A stretch of DNA of 64,000 bases from Exiguobacterium oxidotolerans JCM 12280 (lineage in GTDB: Bacteria; Bacillota; Bacilli; Exiguobacteriales; Exiguobacteriaceae), in assembly GCF_000702625.1 (NCBI RefSeq), contig NZ_JNIS01000001.1, positions 1,240,001 to 1,304,000 on the forward strand, read 5' to 3'. Under the pieces are notes generated by a model, which was given only the letters and a program-made list of their open reading frames with translations, had not been told where the DNA came from and did no database searches. This document shows, piece by piece, positions 8,571 through 18,460 of the stretch. Every line of letters begins with the position of its first letter. The first letter of the stretch is position 1. The translations under genes and the position numbers were made by a program.

Positions 8571-9080
8571 ATGATGAAAATTTTAGCGACTCAATTCAAC
8601 GGAAAACTGCAAAGTCTCGTCAAACAGGAGGACGAATTGTTCGATGTCGTCCGTTTGTTGGCTCAAGCGCTCGTTGGTGAAGGAAAGGTTTACGTCGATG
8701 CTTATGGTGAGTTCACGGGACTCTATCCGATGCTGTCAGAAGGACCCGACCAGATGAAACGCGTCACAAAAATCAAAGATCATAAAACCTTGCATGCCGT
8801 CGACCGGATTTTAATCTTCACACCGGATACGGAACGGTCAGATTTCCTCGCCTCTCTCGCCCGCTATGATTCATGGCATACACCGTATGCGATTGTCACG
8901 TTTGGAGATGTAACAGAGACGCTCGAGCGCTCCATCGCACCGCTCGCCTTAACATTCAATAAAGGGTTGCTCCCGGCTGAAGACGGATCGCGTCACGGGT
9001 TGCCAAGTCTTGCCCTCGGTGCCTTTTTACTGACACATATCTTGACACAACTGCAAGAGATGACGGAAGAGTGGGATTGA
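8571..9080 (+). CDS. DUF2529 family protein (YwjG-like)
   Basis: The 169-residue protein matches Bacillus YwjG (DUF2529) in length and place, divergent from spo0F. Segments such as MKILATQFNGKLQSLV, AQALVGEGKVYVDAYGEFTGLYPM and SDFLASLARYDSWHTPYAIVTFGD suggest a sugar-isomerase (SIS)-like alpha/beta fold. Function is not known. In Bacillus it is next to pyrG; here the beta-glucoside operon has come between. Confidence 0.8.
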   Translation: MMKILATQFNGKLQSLVKQEDELFDVVRLLAQALVGEGKVYVDAYGEFTGLYPMLSEGPDQMKRVTKIKDHKTLHAVDRILIFTPDTERSDFLASLARYDSWHTPYAIVTFGDVTETLERSIAPLALTFNKGLLPAEDGSRHGLPSLALGAFLLTHILTQLQEMTEEWD

Positions 9081-9214
9081 CGCTTTTCTTCTATAGTAAT
9101 GACTGCTGAATCCTAGATGCGATCTATGCAAAAATTTAACCGAGTATCACTCTTTCATGTCGTCCTCTTTCGATGGGTGACACACAAAATACATGGTTCC
9201 ATACAAAACAATTA

Positions 9215-9262
9215 AAACCGACCGACTCCCCTATTATTTCAAAAGAGGAATCGATCGGTTTT
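9215..9262. terminator. bidirectional terminator between ywjG and the PTS operon
   Basis: AAAACCGACCGACTCCCC pairs with GAGGAATCGATCGGTTTTT around a 14-base loop. It serves both convergent genes. The rest of the gap 9081-9214 shows nothing recognisable. Confidence 0.8.
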
Positions 9263-9277
9263 TCTATGAGCACGGTT

Positions 9278-10600
9278 TTATGCCGAAACTTGATCTTCCT
9301 GTGCTTTGACTTCTTCTCCATATGAGATTTGATCCTGCATTCGAACGAAAGGCAAGTAAATCGCAACGGACATAGCAATCGTCGCAATCTGTAAGAGTGC
9401 TGCCCGCCATCCTCCTATCAAGAACCCTGAGATGATTGGCGGAGTCGTCCACGGAACTTGCAAGGCATTAAACGGTTCGACCCATCCCCACAAAATCGTG
9501 AAATAGACCATGAATGATGCAATCGCCGGAACAATGACGAACGGGATAAACATGACCGGATTGAAGACGATCGGCATCCCAAAGATGACTGGCTCATTGA
9601 TGTTAAACAGACTCGGTGCAAGCGACAATTTGCCGAGCTGCTTCAAGTGAGCTGAACGCGCAACCATAAGCGTTGCGATGATGAAACCAATCGTAATTCC
9701 AGTACCGCCAAGTTTCGTAAATACATCAAGAAACTGAATCGTAACGATCTTTGCATTCTCTCCGACGACAAGTTCTTTCCCCGAGTCGATGAGCGCTTGG
9801 TTCTGCAATGCATTTGCTGTCAACAATGGTCCCATAATCCCCATGATGATTGCCGCACCATGAATGCCGCACCACCACATAACAGACATCAAAACCATGA
9901 TGAGCACTGCTCCAGCAAGCGTATCCGTTAAGTTTTGAATCGGTGCTTGAAGAACGTCATAAATGACTTCCGTGAACGTCCGATCAGCGAACGCCTGGAA
10001 TACCGCAAACGTCACAACTGACAGTGTGATGACAGCTAATCCCGGTACGAGCGCTGAAAACGAATTGGCCACACCTGGTGGGACGCCATCCGGCATTTTG
10101 ATACTGATTCCACGCTTGATGAACTGCGAATAAACGAACCCGACAACTAATCCAACAAGAATCGCTGCCATGACCCCTTGTCCGCCTGTCCAAACTTTTG
10201 GCACGACCCCGTTTACGACTTCTCCTGATTCCGAAAGGACTGAAGCTTGAGTAATGATTAAAAACGAGATAATTGCAAGGATACCAGCCGGCACCCCCTC
10301 AATCTTTTCATTTTTGACGTAGGAATAGGCAATGCCAAATACACCAATCAAAGCAAGGATGTCGAATGTCGCTCCAACGACCTGCGTCAGCGGTAACGTC
10401 CAATCTGCCCCAAATAACCCTGACATGAAATTTGCCCACCCCGGAATCGGAAGTGCCAAAATCAGTAGGAAAAGTGATCCGATGATAGTCATCGGCATTG
10501 TCAAAATAAATCCATCTTTAATAGCGAGAACAGGTTTTGCATTCGCAAAACGAGCAAAAGCTGGTGTGACTTTTTCGAATGCGGTTTCTAGACGGCTCAT
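9278..10600 (-). CDS. celB: PTS cellobiose/lichenan-type transporter subunit EIIC
   Basis: The 440-residue protein is an integral membrane EIIC of the lactose/cellobiose PTS family, with about ten hydrophobic segments (for example LTMPMTIIGSLFLLILALPIP and the conserved NINEPVIFGMPIVFNP loop). It binds and moves beta-glucosides while EIIB phosphorylates them. It is the last gene of an operon EIIA-EIIB-BglA-EIIC. Start ATG has AAGGAGG 7 bases upstream. Confidence 0.95.
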   Translation of the reverse strand: MSRLETAFEKVTPAFARFANAKPVLAIKDGFILTMPMTIIGSLFLLILALPIPGWANFMSGLFGADWTLPLTQVVGATFDILALIGVFGIAYSYVKNEKIEGVPAGILAIISFLIITQASVLSESGEVVNGVVPKVWTGGQGVMAAILVGLVVGFVYSQFIKRGISIKMPDGVPPGVANSFSALVPGLAVITLSVVTFAVFQAFADRTFTEVIYDVLQAPIQNLTDTLAGAVLIMVLMSVMWWCGIHGAAIIMGIMGPLLTANALQNQALIDSGKELVVGENAKIVTIQFLDVFTKLGGTGITIGFIIATLMVARSAHLKQLGKLSLAPSLFNINEPVIFGMPIVFNPVMFIPFVIVPAIASFMVYFTILWGWVEPFNALQVPWTTPPIISGFLIGGWRAALLQIATIAMSVAIYLPFVRMQDQISYGEEVKAQEDQVSA

Positions 10601-10612
10601 TCGGAAACCTCC

Positions 10613-12013
10613 TTATAGGTCTGCAGCGCGCGTGGCGATGATTTCTCGATACCAATGGAACGACTGTTTCTTTTTACGAGCAAGACCATTTGCATGATCG
10701 ACATAGATGAAGCCGTACTGTTTTTTATAGCCGTTCAGCCAGCTCAGAAGATCAATGACCGACCACGCATAGTAACCCGAGACGTTGATTCCTTCTTGAA
10801 CGGCATGCTTCACCGCACGTAAATGACCTTCAATGTATTCGATTCGTGGTGTATCTTTGATTTCTTCGCCGACGATTGGATCGACGTCACCAAGTCCGTT
10901 CTCTGTGATGTAGATTTTGACATCGCCATAACGGGCTTTTAGCATCCGCATTCCTTCGAGGAAAGCATCCGGCGCAATTTCCCAGCCCCACTTCGTATAC
11001 ACTTTATCATCCATCAAGACCGTCTTGTAAACACCATCGAACGATGGATTCCCAGGGCGACCTGTCGAATTTTCACGTCCGCCTGCCATGACGAGTGCTG
11101 TATCATTTTTCATGACACGTTGCGGGCAATAATAATTAAGACCAATGAAATCATTCATCGGAGCTGTCCGTTTGAGCAAGTCGAGCTCCTCTTCCGTCCA
11201 GTCAGGAAGAAGATTTTGTTGATCCAACTGTTTGACGACATATTCCGGATATGTTCCTTTTAAAATTGGATCATAGAACCAGTGTGTCGAAAATTCATTC
11301 GCGTGCATCTCAGCAAACTTATTATCCGCCTCATTATCGATGCTGAACGCTGGATTAAACACATGTGTGATGCCAATTTCACCTTCATAACCCGCCTGCT
11401 TAAAGCTTTCGATCGTGCGCGCATGTGCGACGAAGACGTTATGCGTCGTTTGGAAATACGCCTTTGCATCTCCTTCGATTCCTGGTGGGTGTGCACCTGA
11501 CAAGTAGCCGAGCGAACAAAAGATGACCGTCTCGTTAAAGGTGATCCAGTTGTGGACGCGATCCCCAAAAGCCTCAAAACAAGTCTCGGCAAAACGGACG
11601 AACGCAGCGACCGTCTCCTGACTCCGCCAGCCGCCTTGTTCTTCAAGTACTTGCGGAAGATCCCAGTGGTACAGCGTCACGAATGGTACGATGTTGTGTT
11701 TTAAGCACTCGTCGATGACGTTGTTGTAAAACTCTAATCCCTTTTCATTCACTTCCCCCGTGCCATTCGGGAAGATGCGTGGCCAAGAGATGGAGAAACG
11801 ATACGACTCGAGTCCCATTTCAGCCATCAGTCCGATATCTTCTTTGTAACGGTGATAGTGATCAATCGCGACATCACCGTTTGTATTTTCAAATGTCTTT
11901 CCTGGAATTTTCGAGAAGACATCCCAGTTCGAGACACCCTTCCCGTCCTCGTTCCATGCACCTTCGACTTGATAAGAGGCAGAGGCAGCACCAAACAAGA
12001 AATTTTTAGGCAT
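10613..12013 (-). CDS. bglA: GH1 6-phospho-beta-glucosidase / beta-glucosidase
   Basis: A 466-residue glycoside hydrolase family 1 enzyme. The N-terminal FLFGAASASYQVEGAWNEDGKG signature is clear, the acid/base is E161 in TFNETV and the nucleophile is E371 in YITENGLG. It hydrolyses (6-phospho-)beta-glucosides brought in by the neighbouring PTS; the PTS context favours the phosphorylated substrate, although the sequence also resembles GH1 beta-glucosidases that act on free sugars. The start is uncertain: ATG 12013 is chosen because GAGGTGA lies suitably upstream; in-frame GTG codons at 12019 and 12028 are alternatives. Confidence 0.93.
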   Translation of the reverse strand: MPKNFLFGAASASYQVEGAWNEDGKGVSNWDVFSKIPGKTFENTNGDVAIDHYHRYKEDIGLMAEMGLESYRFSISWPRIFPNGTGEVNEKGLEFYNNVIDECLKHNIVPFVTLYHWDLPQVLEEQGGWRSQETVAAFVRFAETCFEAFGDRVHNWITFNETVIFCSLGYLSGAHPPGIEGDAKAYFQTTHNVFVAHARTIESFKQAGYEGEIGITHVFNPAFSIDNEADNKFAEMHANEFSTHWFYDPILKGTYPEYVVKQLDQQNLLPDWTEEELDLLKRTAPMNDFIGLNYYCPQRVMKNDTALVMAGGRENSTGRPGNPSFDGVYKTVLMDDKVYTKWGWEIAPDAFLEGMRMLKARYGDVKIYITENGLGDVDPIVGEEIKDTPRIEYIEGHLRAVKHAVQEGINVSGYYAWSVIDLLSWLNGYKKQYGFIYVDHANGLARKKKQSFHWYREIIATRAADL

Positions 12014-12033
12014 TTTCACAGTCGTCACCTCGT

Positions 12034-12342
12034 TTATTTATTTGCGAGTTTGATCGCATGGTCCAGTACTTTTGTTCCGTTCATCATGCCGTAGTCAACC
12101 GTATTGATGACATCAATCGGAACACCTTTTGGTTCACAGATTTGTTTACCTTTCGCAAGTAAATATTTGACTTGTGGTCCAAGGAGCGCGACATCGATTG
12201 TATCCACATACGTTTCCATTTCCGATTCCGGGTACGCTGCGATTTCCGTTTCAAGACCACGTTCAGTAGCAACCGCTTTCATTTTTTCCACTAACATACT
12301 TGTTGACATACCTGCCGCACAGAAAAGTCCGATTTTCATCAT
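12034..12342 (-). CDS. celA: PTS cellobiose-type EIIB
   Basis: The 102-residue cytoplasmic EIIB has the phosphocysteine loop near the N-terminus (GLFCAAGMSTSM, C8) and the LLGPQVKYLL segment of the family. It takes phosphate from EIIA and gives it to the sugar in EIIC. Its ATG overlaps the EIIA stop (ATGA), so the two are translationally coupled. Confidence 0.95.
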   Translation of the reverse strand: MMKIGLFCAAGMSTSMLVEKMKAVATERGLETEIAAYPESEMETYVDTIDVALLGPQVKYLLAKGKQICEPKGVPIDVINTVDYGMMNGTKVLDHAIKLANK

Positions 12343-12686
12343 TTTTGATCCATTCCCTTCAGTTGGTTGATTTCGTTTTGCATGTTCATCATGTATCCGA
12401 GCATTTCTTTTACAAGAATCGTATTCATCAAATGGTCTTGAGCATGTACCATCAAGACACCTACTGTAGCTGTTTTCCCTTGCGCTTCAAGCGTGACGAA
12501 TTTCGTTTGGATGCCATGTGCTTCTTTTAATGTCGCATCCCCCGTCTTGACCGCTTCATTCGCTTCCGCGACTTTCCCTTCTTGCATGAGGAGCATTGCC
12601 TGGTGGTAGCTGGCTTTCGCGTCTCCCGAGAGGGCGATGAGACCAAATATATCTTCCGGTGTAATGTCAATCGTTTCAGAAACCAT
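12339..12686 (-). CDS. celC: PTS cellobiose/lactose-type EIIA
   Basis: The 115-residue all-helical EIIA carries the active histidine region VHAQDHLMN (H81, with H85). It accepts phosphate from HPr. It is the first gene of the beta-glucoside operon, with a clear GGAGAG ribosome site and the promoter/operator described at 12725-12773. Confidence 0.95.
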   Translation of the reverse strand: MVSETIDITPEDIFGLIALSGDAKASYHQAMLLMQEGKVAEANEAVKTGDATLKEAHGIQTKFVTLEAQGKTATVGVLMVHAQDHLMNTILVKEMLGYMMNMQNEINQLKGMDQK

Positions 12687-12724
12687 TGTATCTCTCCTTT
12701 TTGTATGGATAAATAAGATTCATA

Positions 12725-12773
12725 GGTACAAATTCTACAAGTTGATAATAGCACGCGTTAAATTTTATGTAAA
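12725..12773 (-). promoter_or_regulatory. sigma-A promoter and GntR-type operator of the beta-glucoside operon
   Basis: On the minus strand: -35 TTTACA (12768-12773), 17-base spacer, -10 TATTAT (12745-12750), then TTGTAGAATTTGTACC (12726-12741) covering the start site. The core ACAAATT also occurs just upstream of gntR (13570-13582), which fits a shared repressor that also controls itself. Confidence 0.7.
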
Positions 12774-12837
12774 CCCTTTCTTATTGTATAAAATGTGAAC
12801 AAAAAAAACGTAAGCGAGATGACTCTCTCGCCTACAT

Positions 12838-13548
12838 TCATGATTTGATATTGGAGACTTTAAGCATTTTGACATGTCGAAAATGATGTGTAGCACGTGA
12901 TACGTCAAAGATTTGACCATTCGTTAAATACACAGTGTTGTCGACGAGCAAGGCTGGATCATCTTCTTTCAGCTCGAGTAATACTGCGTCATCTGATTTC
13001 AAAAAATCAGCATAGATGACGCGATCAGCAAAGCCAATCGCGAGTTTTTGATCATTACGTAAATAGTTATAAATTGATTTCTGAATAATGTTTTCATCAA
13101 GGTAAATGACTAAACTTTTACGAAAATAGGAATCCTCGACTGAAAAAGGATGATCGTCGACCAGACGAAGACGCTTGACGTAATAAACGGGTGTTCCGAC
13201 CGGACACTTCATTCGTTCTGCAACTTCTTCGTTTGCTGTCGTCTGCTCAAACGCAAGGACACGCGTTTCGACTTTCCGTCCACTAAAGTCACTAGTCAAT
13301 CCTTGGAGTTTTTCGAGATTCACATAATCGCTGTTGTAATGATCCCGAACGAACACCCCACTCCCTTGTACTTGATAGACATATCCTTTATTCACAAGAA
13401 TCTCAATCGCTTTTCGGACAGTATTACGGCTGATTCCATATTTTGTCGCGTATTCGTCTTCTGTGAGCAACTTGTTTGTATGTTGATAGACGTGATTTAC
13501 GATATCCGTCTCGATTTGTTCTGCAACTTGCTTATACTTGGCGGTCAT
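12838..13548 (-). CDS. GntR/HutC-family regulator with UTRA domain
   Basis: The 236-residue protein has an N-terminal winged helix (LLTEDEYATKYGISRNTVRKAIEILVNKGYVYQVQGSGVFV, about residues 27-68) and a C-terminal UTRA ligand domain. Members sense sugar phosphates and repress sugar operons. It lies directly upstream of and on the same strand as the PTS operon, so it is the likely repressor, with phosphorylated beta-glucoside as probable inducer (inference). Confidence 0.92.
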   Translation of the reverse strand: MTAKYKQVAEQIETDIVNHVYQHTNKLLTEDEYATKYGISRNTVRKAIEILVNKGYVYQVQGSGVFVRDHYNSDYVNLEKLQGLTSDFSGRKVETRVLAFEQTTANEEVAERMKCPVGTPVYYVKRLRLVDDHPFSVEDSYFRKSLVIYLDENIIQKSIYNYLRNDQKLAIGFADRVIYADFLKSDDAVLLELKEDDPALLVDNTVYLTNGQIFDVSRATHHFRHVKMLKVSNIKS

Positions 13549-13690
13549 CGCTATCTACACCTTCCACTTAAATTTGTAGGAATGAATTCGCTATCATTAT
13601 AGCAGATAAATTTAAAAAGCGTCCTTAAACTACGGAATCATTGAAATTTTAGAGATATGTCCCCTTCACAATCATAGATTCGTAGCCTGT

Positions 13691-13856
13691 GACTCCTACA
13701 GGGAAAAATGCGATTTCGCGCTAGCAGCGGCAAAAACGAAAAAAGACGCTTTTTAGGCAATACCGTAGGGAAAGACAAGTCGAGACAGGGAAGCGTGTCA
13801 TGACAGCAAGCTCATGCAGACTCTTCACGCTTCATAAGAGTTTGTCTACACATCAA
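13691..13856. mobile_element. composite repeat element, copy 2 (deleted, module A inverted)
   Basis: It begins with the module A start GACTCCTACAGGG, has lost the middle of A, then continues with the linker GACGCTTTTTAGGC known from copy 3 and a shortened module B (CGAGACAGGGAAGCGTG...). The right end TTTGTCTACACATCAA (13841-13856) abuts the pyrG terminator. Compared with copies 1 and 3, the A part points the other way relative to B. The rest of the gap 13549-13690 holds the gntR promoter region. Confidence 0.65.
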
Positions 13857-13888
13857 AACCCCCTGTTTCCGCTTGGAGACAGGGGGTT
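13857..13888 (-). terminator. pyrG terminator
   Basis: AACCCCCTGTTTCC pairs with GGAGACAGGGGGTT around a 4-base loop; a T-rich run follows on the minus strand. Confidence 0.92.
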
Positions 13889-13907
13889 GATTTGCTTGTC
13901 CTACTTC

Positions 13908-15521
<1,614 letters not shown>

Positions 15522-15553
15522 TCAAGTCCAAAAATCTAGCAGAGGTCTAATAA

Positions 15554-15663
15554 AATAAAAAAAGCAAAAGTGCCCCCATTTGCAGGAGACACTTTTGCTG
15601 AAATTAAGCACGTTGCTTAAAGAAGCCCATGACTAACTTACGTCATTCCGAAAACTTCGTCAA
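15554..15663 (-). promoter_or_regulatory. pyrG promoter and CTP-sensitive attenuator leader
   Basis: Minus strand: -35 TTGACG (15658-15663), 17-base spacer, -10 TAAGTT (15635-15640), start at GGG (15626-15628) followed by CTT. About 30 bases later a terminator (15563-15599) pairs AGCAAAAGTG with CACTTTTGCT and is followed by seven or more T. The 5' arm contains the pyrimidine run TCTCCT. This is the layout of Bacillus pyrG, where slippage at GGG under low CTP adds extra G residues that block the terminator. Confidence 0.82.
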
Positions 15664-15756
15664 GCAGATTTTTAACAAATAAAAATCTTTCGTCCTTAGT
15701 CAGCCGTCAATGAAAAAACTACGATTTCTTGTTCGAAATCGCAGTTGTACGGTTGT

Positions 15757-16293
15757 TTATACTTCTTCTTCGTCGTCCTCGAAGTCTTCGAGATCGTCTT
15801 CTTCTAAATCATCTTCAAGATCGTCGATTGCTGCAACTTTCTTGAAAGAATCGTCTTCCGTGTCGTCAGCTGAATCATAGTCCGCTGTCTTCGCGAATGT
15901 ATCGAGGTCATCTTCGATTGTCTCGAATTCATCTTCTTCTGCGTCATAGTTGAACTCTTCTTCGAACTCATCGAGTTCACCACGTTGACGTGCTTCGATG
16001 ACGAGATCCTCGTCTGACTTATCAAACGGATACCAAGCACGGAGTGACCAACGGTTTGCTCCGACGTTAACGAAGTTTCCGTCGATGTTCATGTCTGTAT
16101 AGAGTTGAGCAAGTTTCTCGAACTTGTCTTCTTCACCTGTAAACGAATGATACTTTTCAATTTCTTTCGTGATGTCATCGAAAGTGATTGGCTGTTCGCC
16201 AGCTTCTTGAAGCATTTCATTGACGAATTCAATCAGTGAAAGTTCAGTAATTTTTTCTTTACTCAAACGGCTGAGGCTCATTGTGACGGCCAC
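15757..16293 (-). CDS. rpoE: DNA-directed RNA polymerase delta subunit
   Basis: The 178-residue protein has the HARE-HTH N-terminal domain (MSLSRLSKEKITELSLIEFVNEMLQEAG...) and a long C-terminal tail of almost only Asp and Glu (from about residue 95), typical of delta. It displaces nucleic acids from RNA polymerase and speeds recycling. Start: the ATG at 16293 (MAVTMSL) has a GGAAGTGG site; the internal ATG at residue 5 matches the usual N-terminus and is possible. It precedes pyrG as in Bacillus. Confidence 0.96.
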   Translation of the reverse strand: MAVTMSLSRLSKEKITELSLIEFVNEMLQEAGEQPITFDDITKEIEKYHSFTGEEDKFEKLAQLYTDMNIDGNFVNVGANRWSLRAWYPFDKSDEDLVIEARQRGELDEFEEEFNYDAEEDEFETIEDDLDTFAKTADYDSADDTEDDSFKKVAAIDDLEDDLEEDDLEDFEDDEEEV

Positions 16294-16450
16294 TTCCTTT
16301 CATTTGCGTTCAATCCATTACTTCTCATTATACGCAAAATGGCTTTTAAAAATCCAGTCTCTATTCGAAAAAAGATTAATTTGCTTCATTTTTGTGTTTC
16401 TGTCCTCACTAATAAAGGAATAATGGAGGGAGAAGAAGGAGGAATCATTG

Positions 16451-16897
16451 ATGGAGATGACGATTGAACGTGTAAACGATTTTGATGGATACAATTGGTT
16501 ACCTTTACTTGCGAAAAGCTCGCAGGAAGGATTTCGATTCATCGAGTACATGTTACGGAACCGCCGCGACGAAACCTTTCAAGAGCCCGGCGAGGCGCTA
16601 TTCATCGTCCTTTCGTCGATCGGGCAACCCATCGCCTGTGGTGGTTATACGAAACAACCGCATGAAGCTTCGACCGGCCGGATTCGGCACGTCTATGTGT
16701 TACCGGAAGCACGGTCCAAAGGAGTCGGAACGAGATTACTCGAGAAGATGATCCAGGAAGCTTTCTTAAGTTATGACCGGCTCATACTCTTCTCTGATGC
16801 CGCAGATGGTTTTTATCGTCGTCTTGGATTCGTACCTGCATCCGGTGAGAAAATAACCCATGCACTAGTAAAATCGAACGATCGGGAACAGGTATAA
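16451..16897 (+). CDS. GNAT-family N-acetyltransferase
   Basis: A 148-residue GNAT protein. The acetyl-CoA loop is RIRHVYVLPEARSKGVGTRLLEKMI (the R/QxxGxG/A pattern), with LILFSDAADGFYRRLGF as the family's C-terminal strand and helix. The substrate is unknown. ATG 16451 is chosen for the AGGAGG 9 bases before it; a TTG just upstream is in frame but unneeded. It is a single gene facing the UPF0303 operon across a bidirectional terminator. Confidence 0.88.
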   Translation: MEMTIERVNDFDGYNWLPLLAKSSQEGFRFIEYMLRNRRDETFQEPGEALFIVLSSIGQPIACGGYTKQPHEASTGRIRHVYVLPEARSKGVGTRLLEKMIQEAFLSYDRLILFSDAADGFYRRLGFVPASGEKITHALVKSNDREQV

Positions 16898-16923
16898 GAA
16901 TCATTTTTATTTTTAATAATCGA

Positions 16924-16959
16924 AAAGACCGTGTTCCCTGAATCGGGGACACGGTCTTT
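16924..16959. terminator. bidirectional terminator
   Basis: AAAGACCGTGTTCCC pairs with GGGGACACGGTCTTT between convergent genes. Confidence 0.9.
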
Positions 16960-16961
16960 CC

Positions 16962-17423
16962 TTACTTCATTCGTTGTTTTAAGAAAGTCAACGCATCGAC
17001 CGCTAATTGATGATCGGCCTCTTGTGACAACCCTGACACAGTCAGTGTTCCGATGATTCCGACGCCTGCGACCCGAATCGGAAACGATCCCCCCGCGTCC
17101 GCATAATCAGCTGGTGCAACGGCGTACATCGTATGGTAGGACCGTTGCTTTAGCTCATTGTAGACACGCATGTAGAGCGAGCTATGTCCGTGACGGGTGA
17201 CGACGTTTGATTTCCGTCGAATCCACTCCTCTTGATCGGGAGCCGTTCCTTCGAGTGCCGCGTAATACAGCCGTTGTCCATTGCGTTTGATTTCGACGGC
17301 AACTGCTAACTCTTCGCGCAGTGCCCGCTCAATGACATATTGTCCGGCAGCAATCGCCTCTTGATTCGTCAAACGCGTCAAGACGAGCTGTTGTTCTTGC
17401 TCGAGTAACGTCTCGATGTTCAT
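16962..17423 (-). CDS. UPF0303 / GlcG-HbpS-like protein
   Basis: The protein (153 residues from ATG 17423) has the features of the UPF0303 branch of the GlcG/HbpS fold: AIAAGQYVIERALREELAVAVEIKRNGQ at the start and GGSFPIRV-GVGIIGTLTVSGL at the end. Relatives bind small molecules or haem, but the role is unknown. ATG 17423 overlaps the stop of the upstream oxidoreductase (ATGA), with AAGGAG upstream; it is the last gene of a DeoR-oxidoreductase-UPF0303 operon. Confidence 0.85.
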   Translation of the reverse strand: MNIETLLEQEQQLVLTRLTNQEAIAAGQYVIERALREELAVAVEIKRNGQRLYYAALEGTAPDQEEWIRRKSNVVTRHGHSSLYMRVYNELKQRSYHTMYAVAPADYADAGGSFPIRVAGVGIIGTLTVSGLSQEADHQLAVDALTFLKQRMK

Positions 17424-18460
17424 ACGTCCCACTCCTTCCGACGAATCGTCCGTCCGTCTTCGCTACTCTTGCGGACGGCTTCAATCAGCTTCATTGTCTT
17501 CAAAGCATCATGCAAGTCGACCGGCAGTCGTCCTGTCGCTAACCCGTCCGCTAAGTCGCGGTAATAGCCGAGGTAATTCCCGGACAGCGTTTCCAGCCGT
17601 TCTGCTGCCTCGTCTGCCAGCTGCAGATGACCAAAGTCCTCCGGGTCGTCCTCACCTAACGTCCCGTCCGCTTTCCGCCCTGAAGCAAGTCGCGCTTCTT
17701 GCGGGTCCATACCGTATTTCACATAGCTTCCCCGCGTACCGTGCAACTCAAAACGTGGTGTCGGCCCCTGGACGAATGATGTCGAGCGAAGAATCACCCG
17801 GCGTTTGCCATAGTGCAGCGTGATATGGAAGCCGTCATCCGTCTCTGCCCCCTCACGTTGCATCAAGACGTCACCCGTCAATTCGTCCGGTTCACCGAAC
17901 AAGGCAAGCGCTTGATCAATCAAATGGGAACCGAGATCAAACAAGATGCCGGAACCCGCTCCCTGCTTCTCCCGCCAGCGGTCACGGACGACCGGGCGAT
18001 AACGATCAAAACGTGACTCGAGCAGTTGCCAATCACCGATTTCATTGGCTTCTATCAATTGCTCGACCGTCAGGAAGTCACCGTCATAACGACGGTTGTG
18101 ATACACGGCGACATGCACCCGATGTTGTTCGGCAAGTGCCAGTAGCGCCTCCCCTTCCTCAATCGTAACGACGGCCGGTTTTTCGAGTAAGACATGTTTG
18201 TTTGCTTCGATTGCTTGTTTCGCCATCTCGAAATGCAGACCTGTCGGTGTCGTGATGACGACGAGCTCTGTTGCTTCGTCGCGCAAGGCTTCGTCGAGCG
18301 TCGCAACGACACGCGCTTCCGGGAATACCCGGTGGACTTTTTCCGCGTCCCGTGAGACGACTTGTCGGACATGGAATTCGGGTAACGCCTCGAGTAGTGG
18401 GGCATGGAACGTCACGGCTGAAAAGCCGAATCCGACAATCGTGGTTTGGATGGGTGTCAT
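17420..18460 (-). CDS. Gfo/Idh/MocA oxidoreductase (IolW/YvaA-like)
   Basis: The 346-residue protein has an N-terminal Rossmann domain (TTIVGFGFSAVTFHAPLLEAL) with the catalytic EKP lysine in HVLLEKPAVVT, and the C-terminal dimer/substrate domain with FDLGSHLIDQAL. It oxidises or reduces a polyol or sugar with NAD(P); the best family resemblance is NADPH-dependent scyllo-inositol dehydrogenase of Bacillus. Its start overlaps the DeoR gene by 4 bases. Confidence 0.9.
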   Translation of the reverse strand: MTPIQTTIVGFGFSAVTFHAPLLEALPEFHVRQVVSRDAEKVHRVFPEARVVATLDEALRDEATELVVITTPTGLHFEMAKQAIEANKHVLLEKPAVVTIEEGEALLALAEQHRVHVAVYHNRRYDGDFLTVEQLIEANEIGDWQLLESRFDRYRPVVRDRWREKQGAGSGILFDLGSHLIDQALALFGEPDELTGDVLMQREGAETDDGFHITLHYGKRRVILRSTSFVQGPTPRFELHGTRGSYVKYGMDPQEARLASGRKADGTLGEDDPEDFGHLQLADEAAERLETLSGNYLGYYRDLADGLATGRLPVDLHDALKTMKLIEAVRKSSEDGRTIRRKEWDV

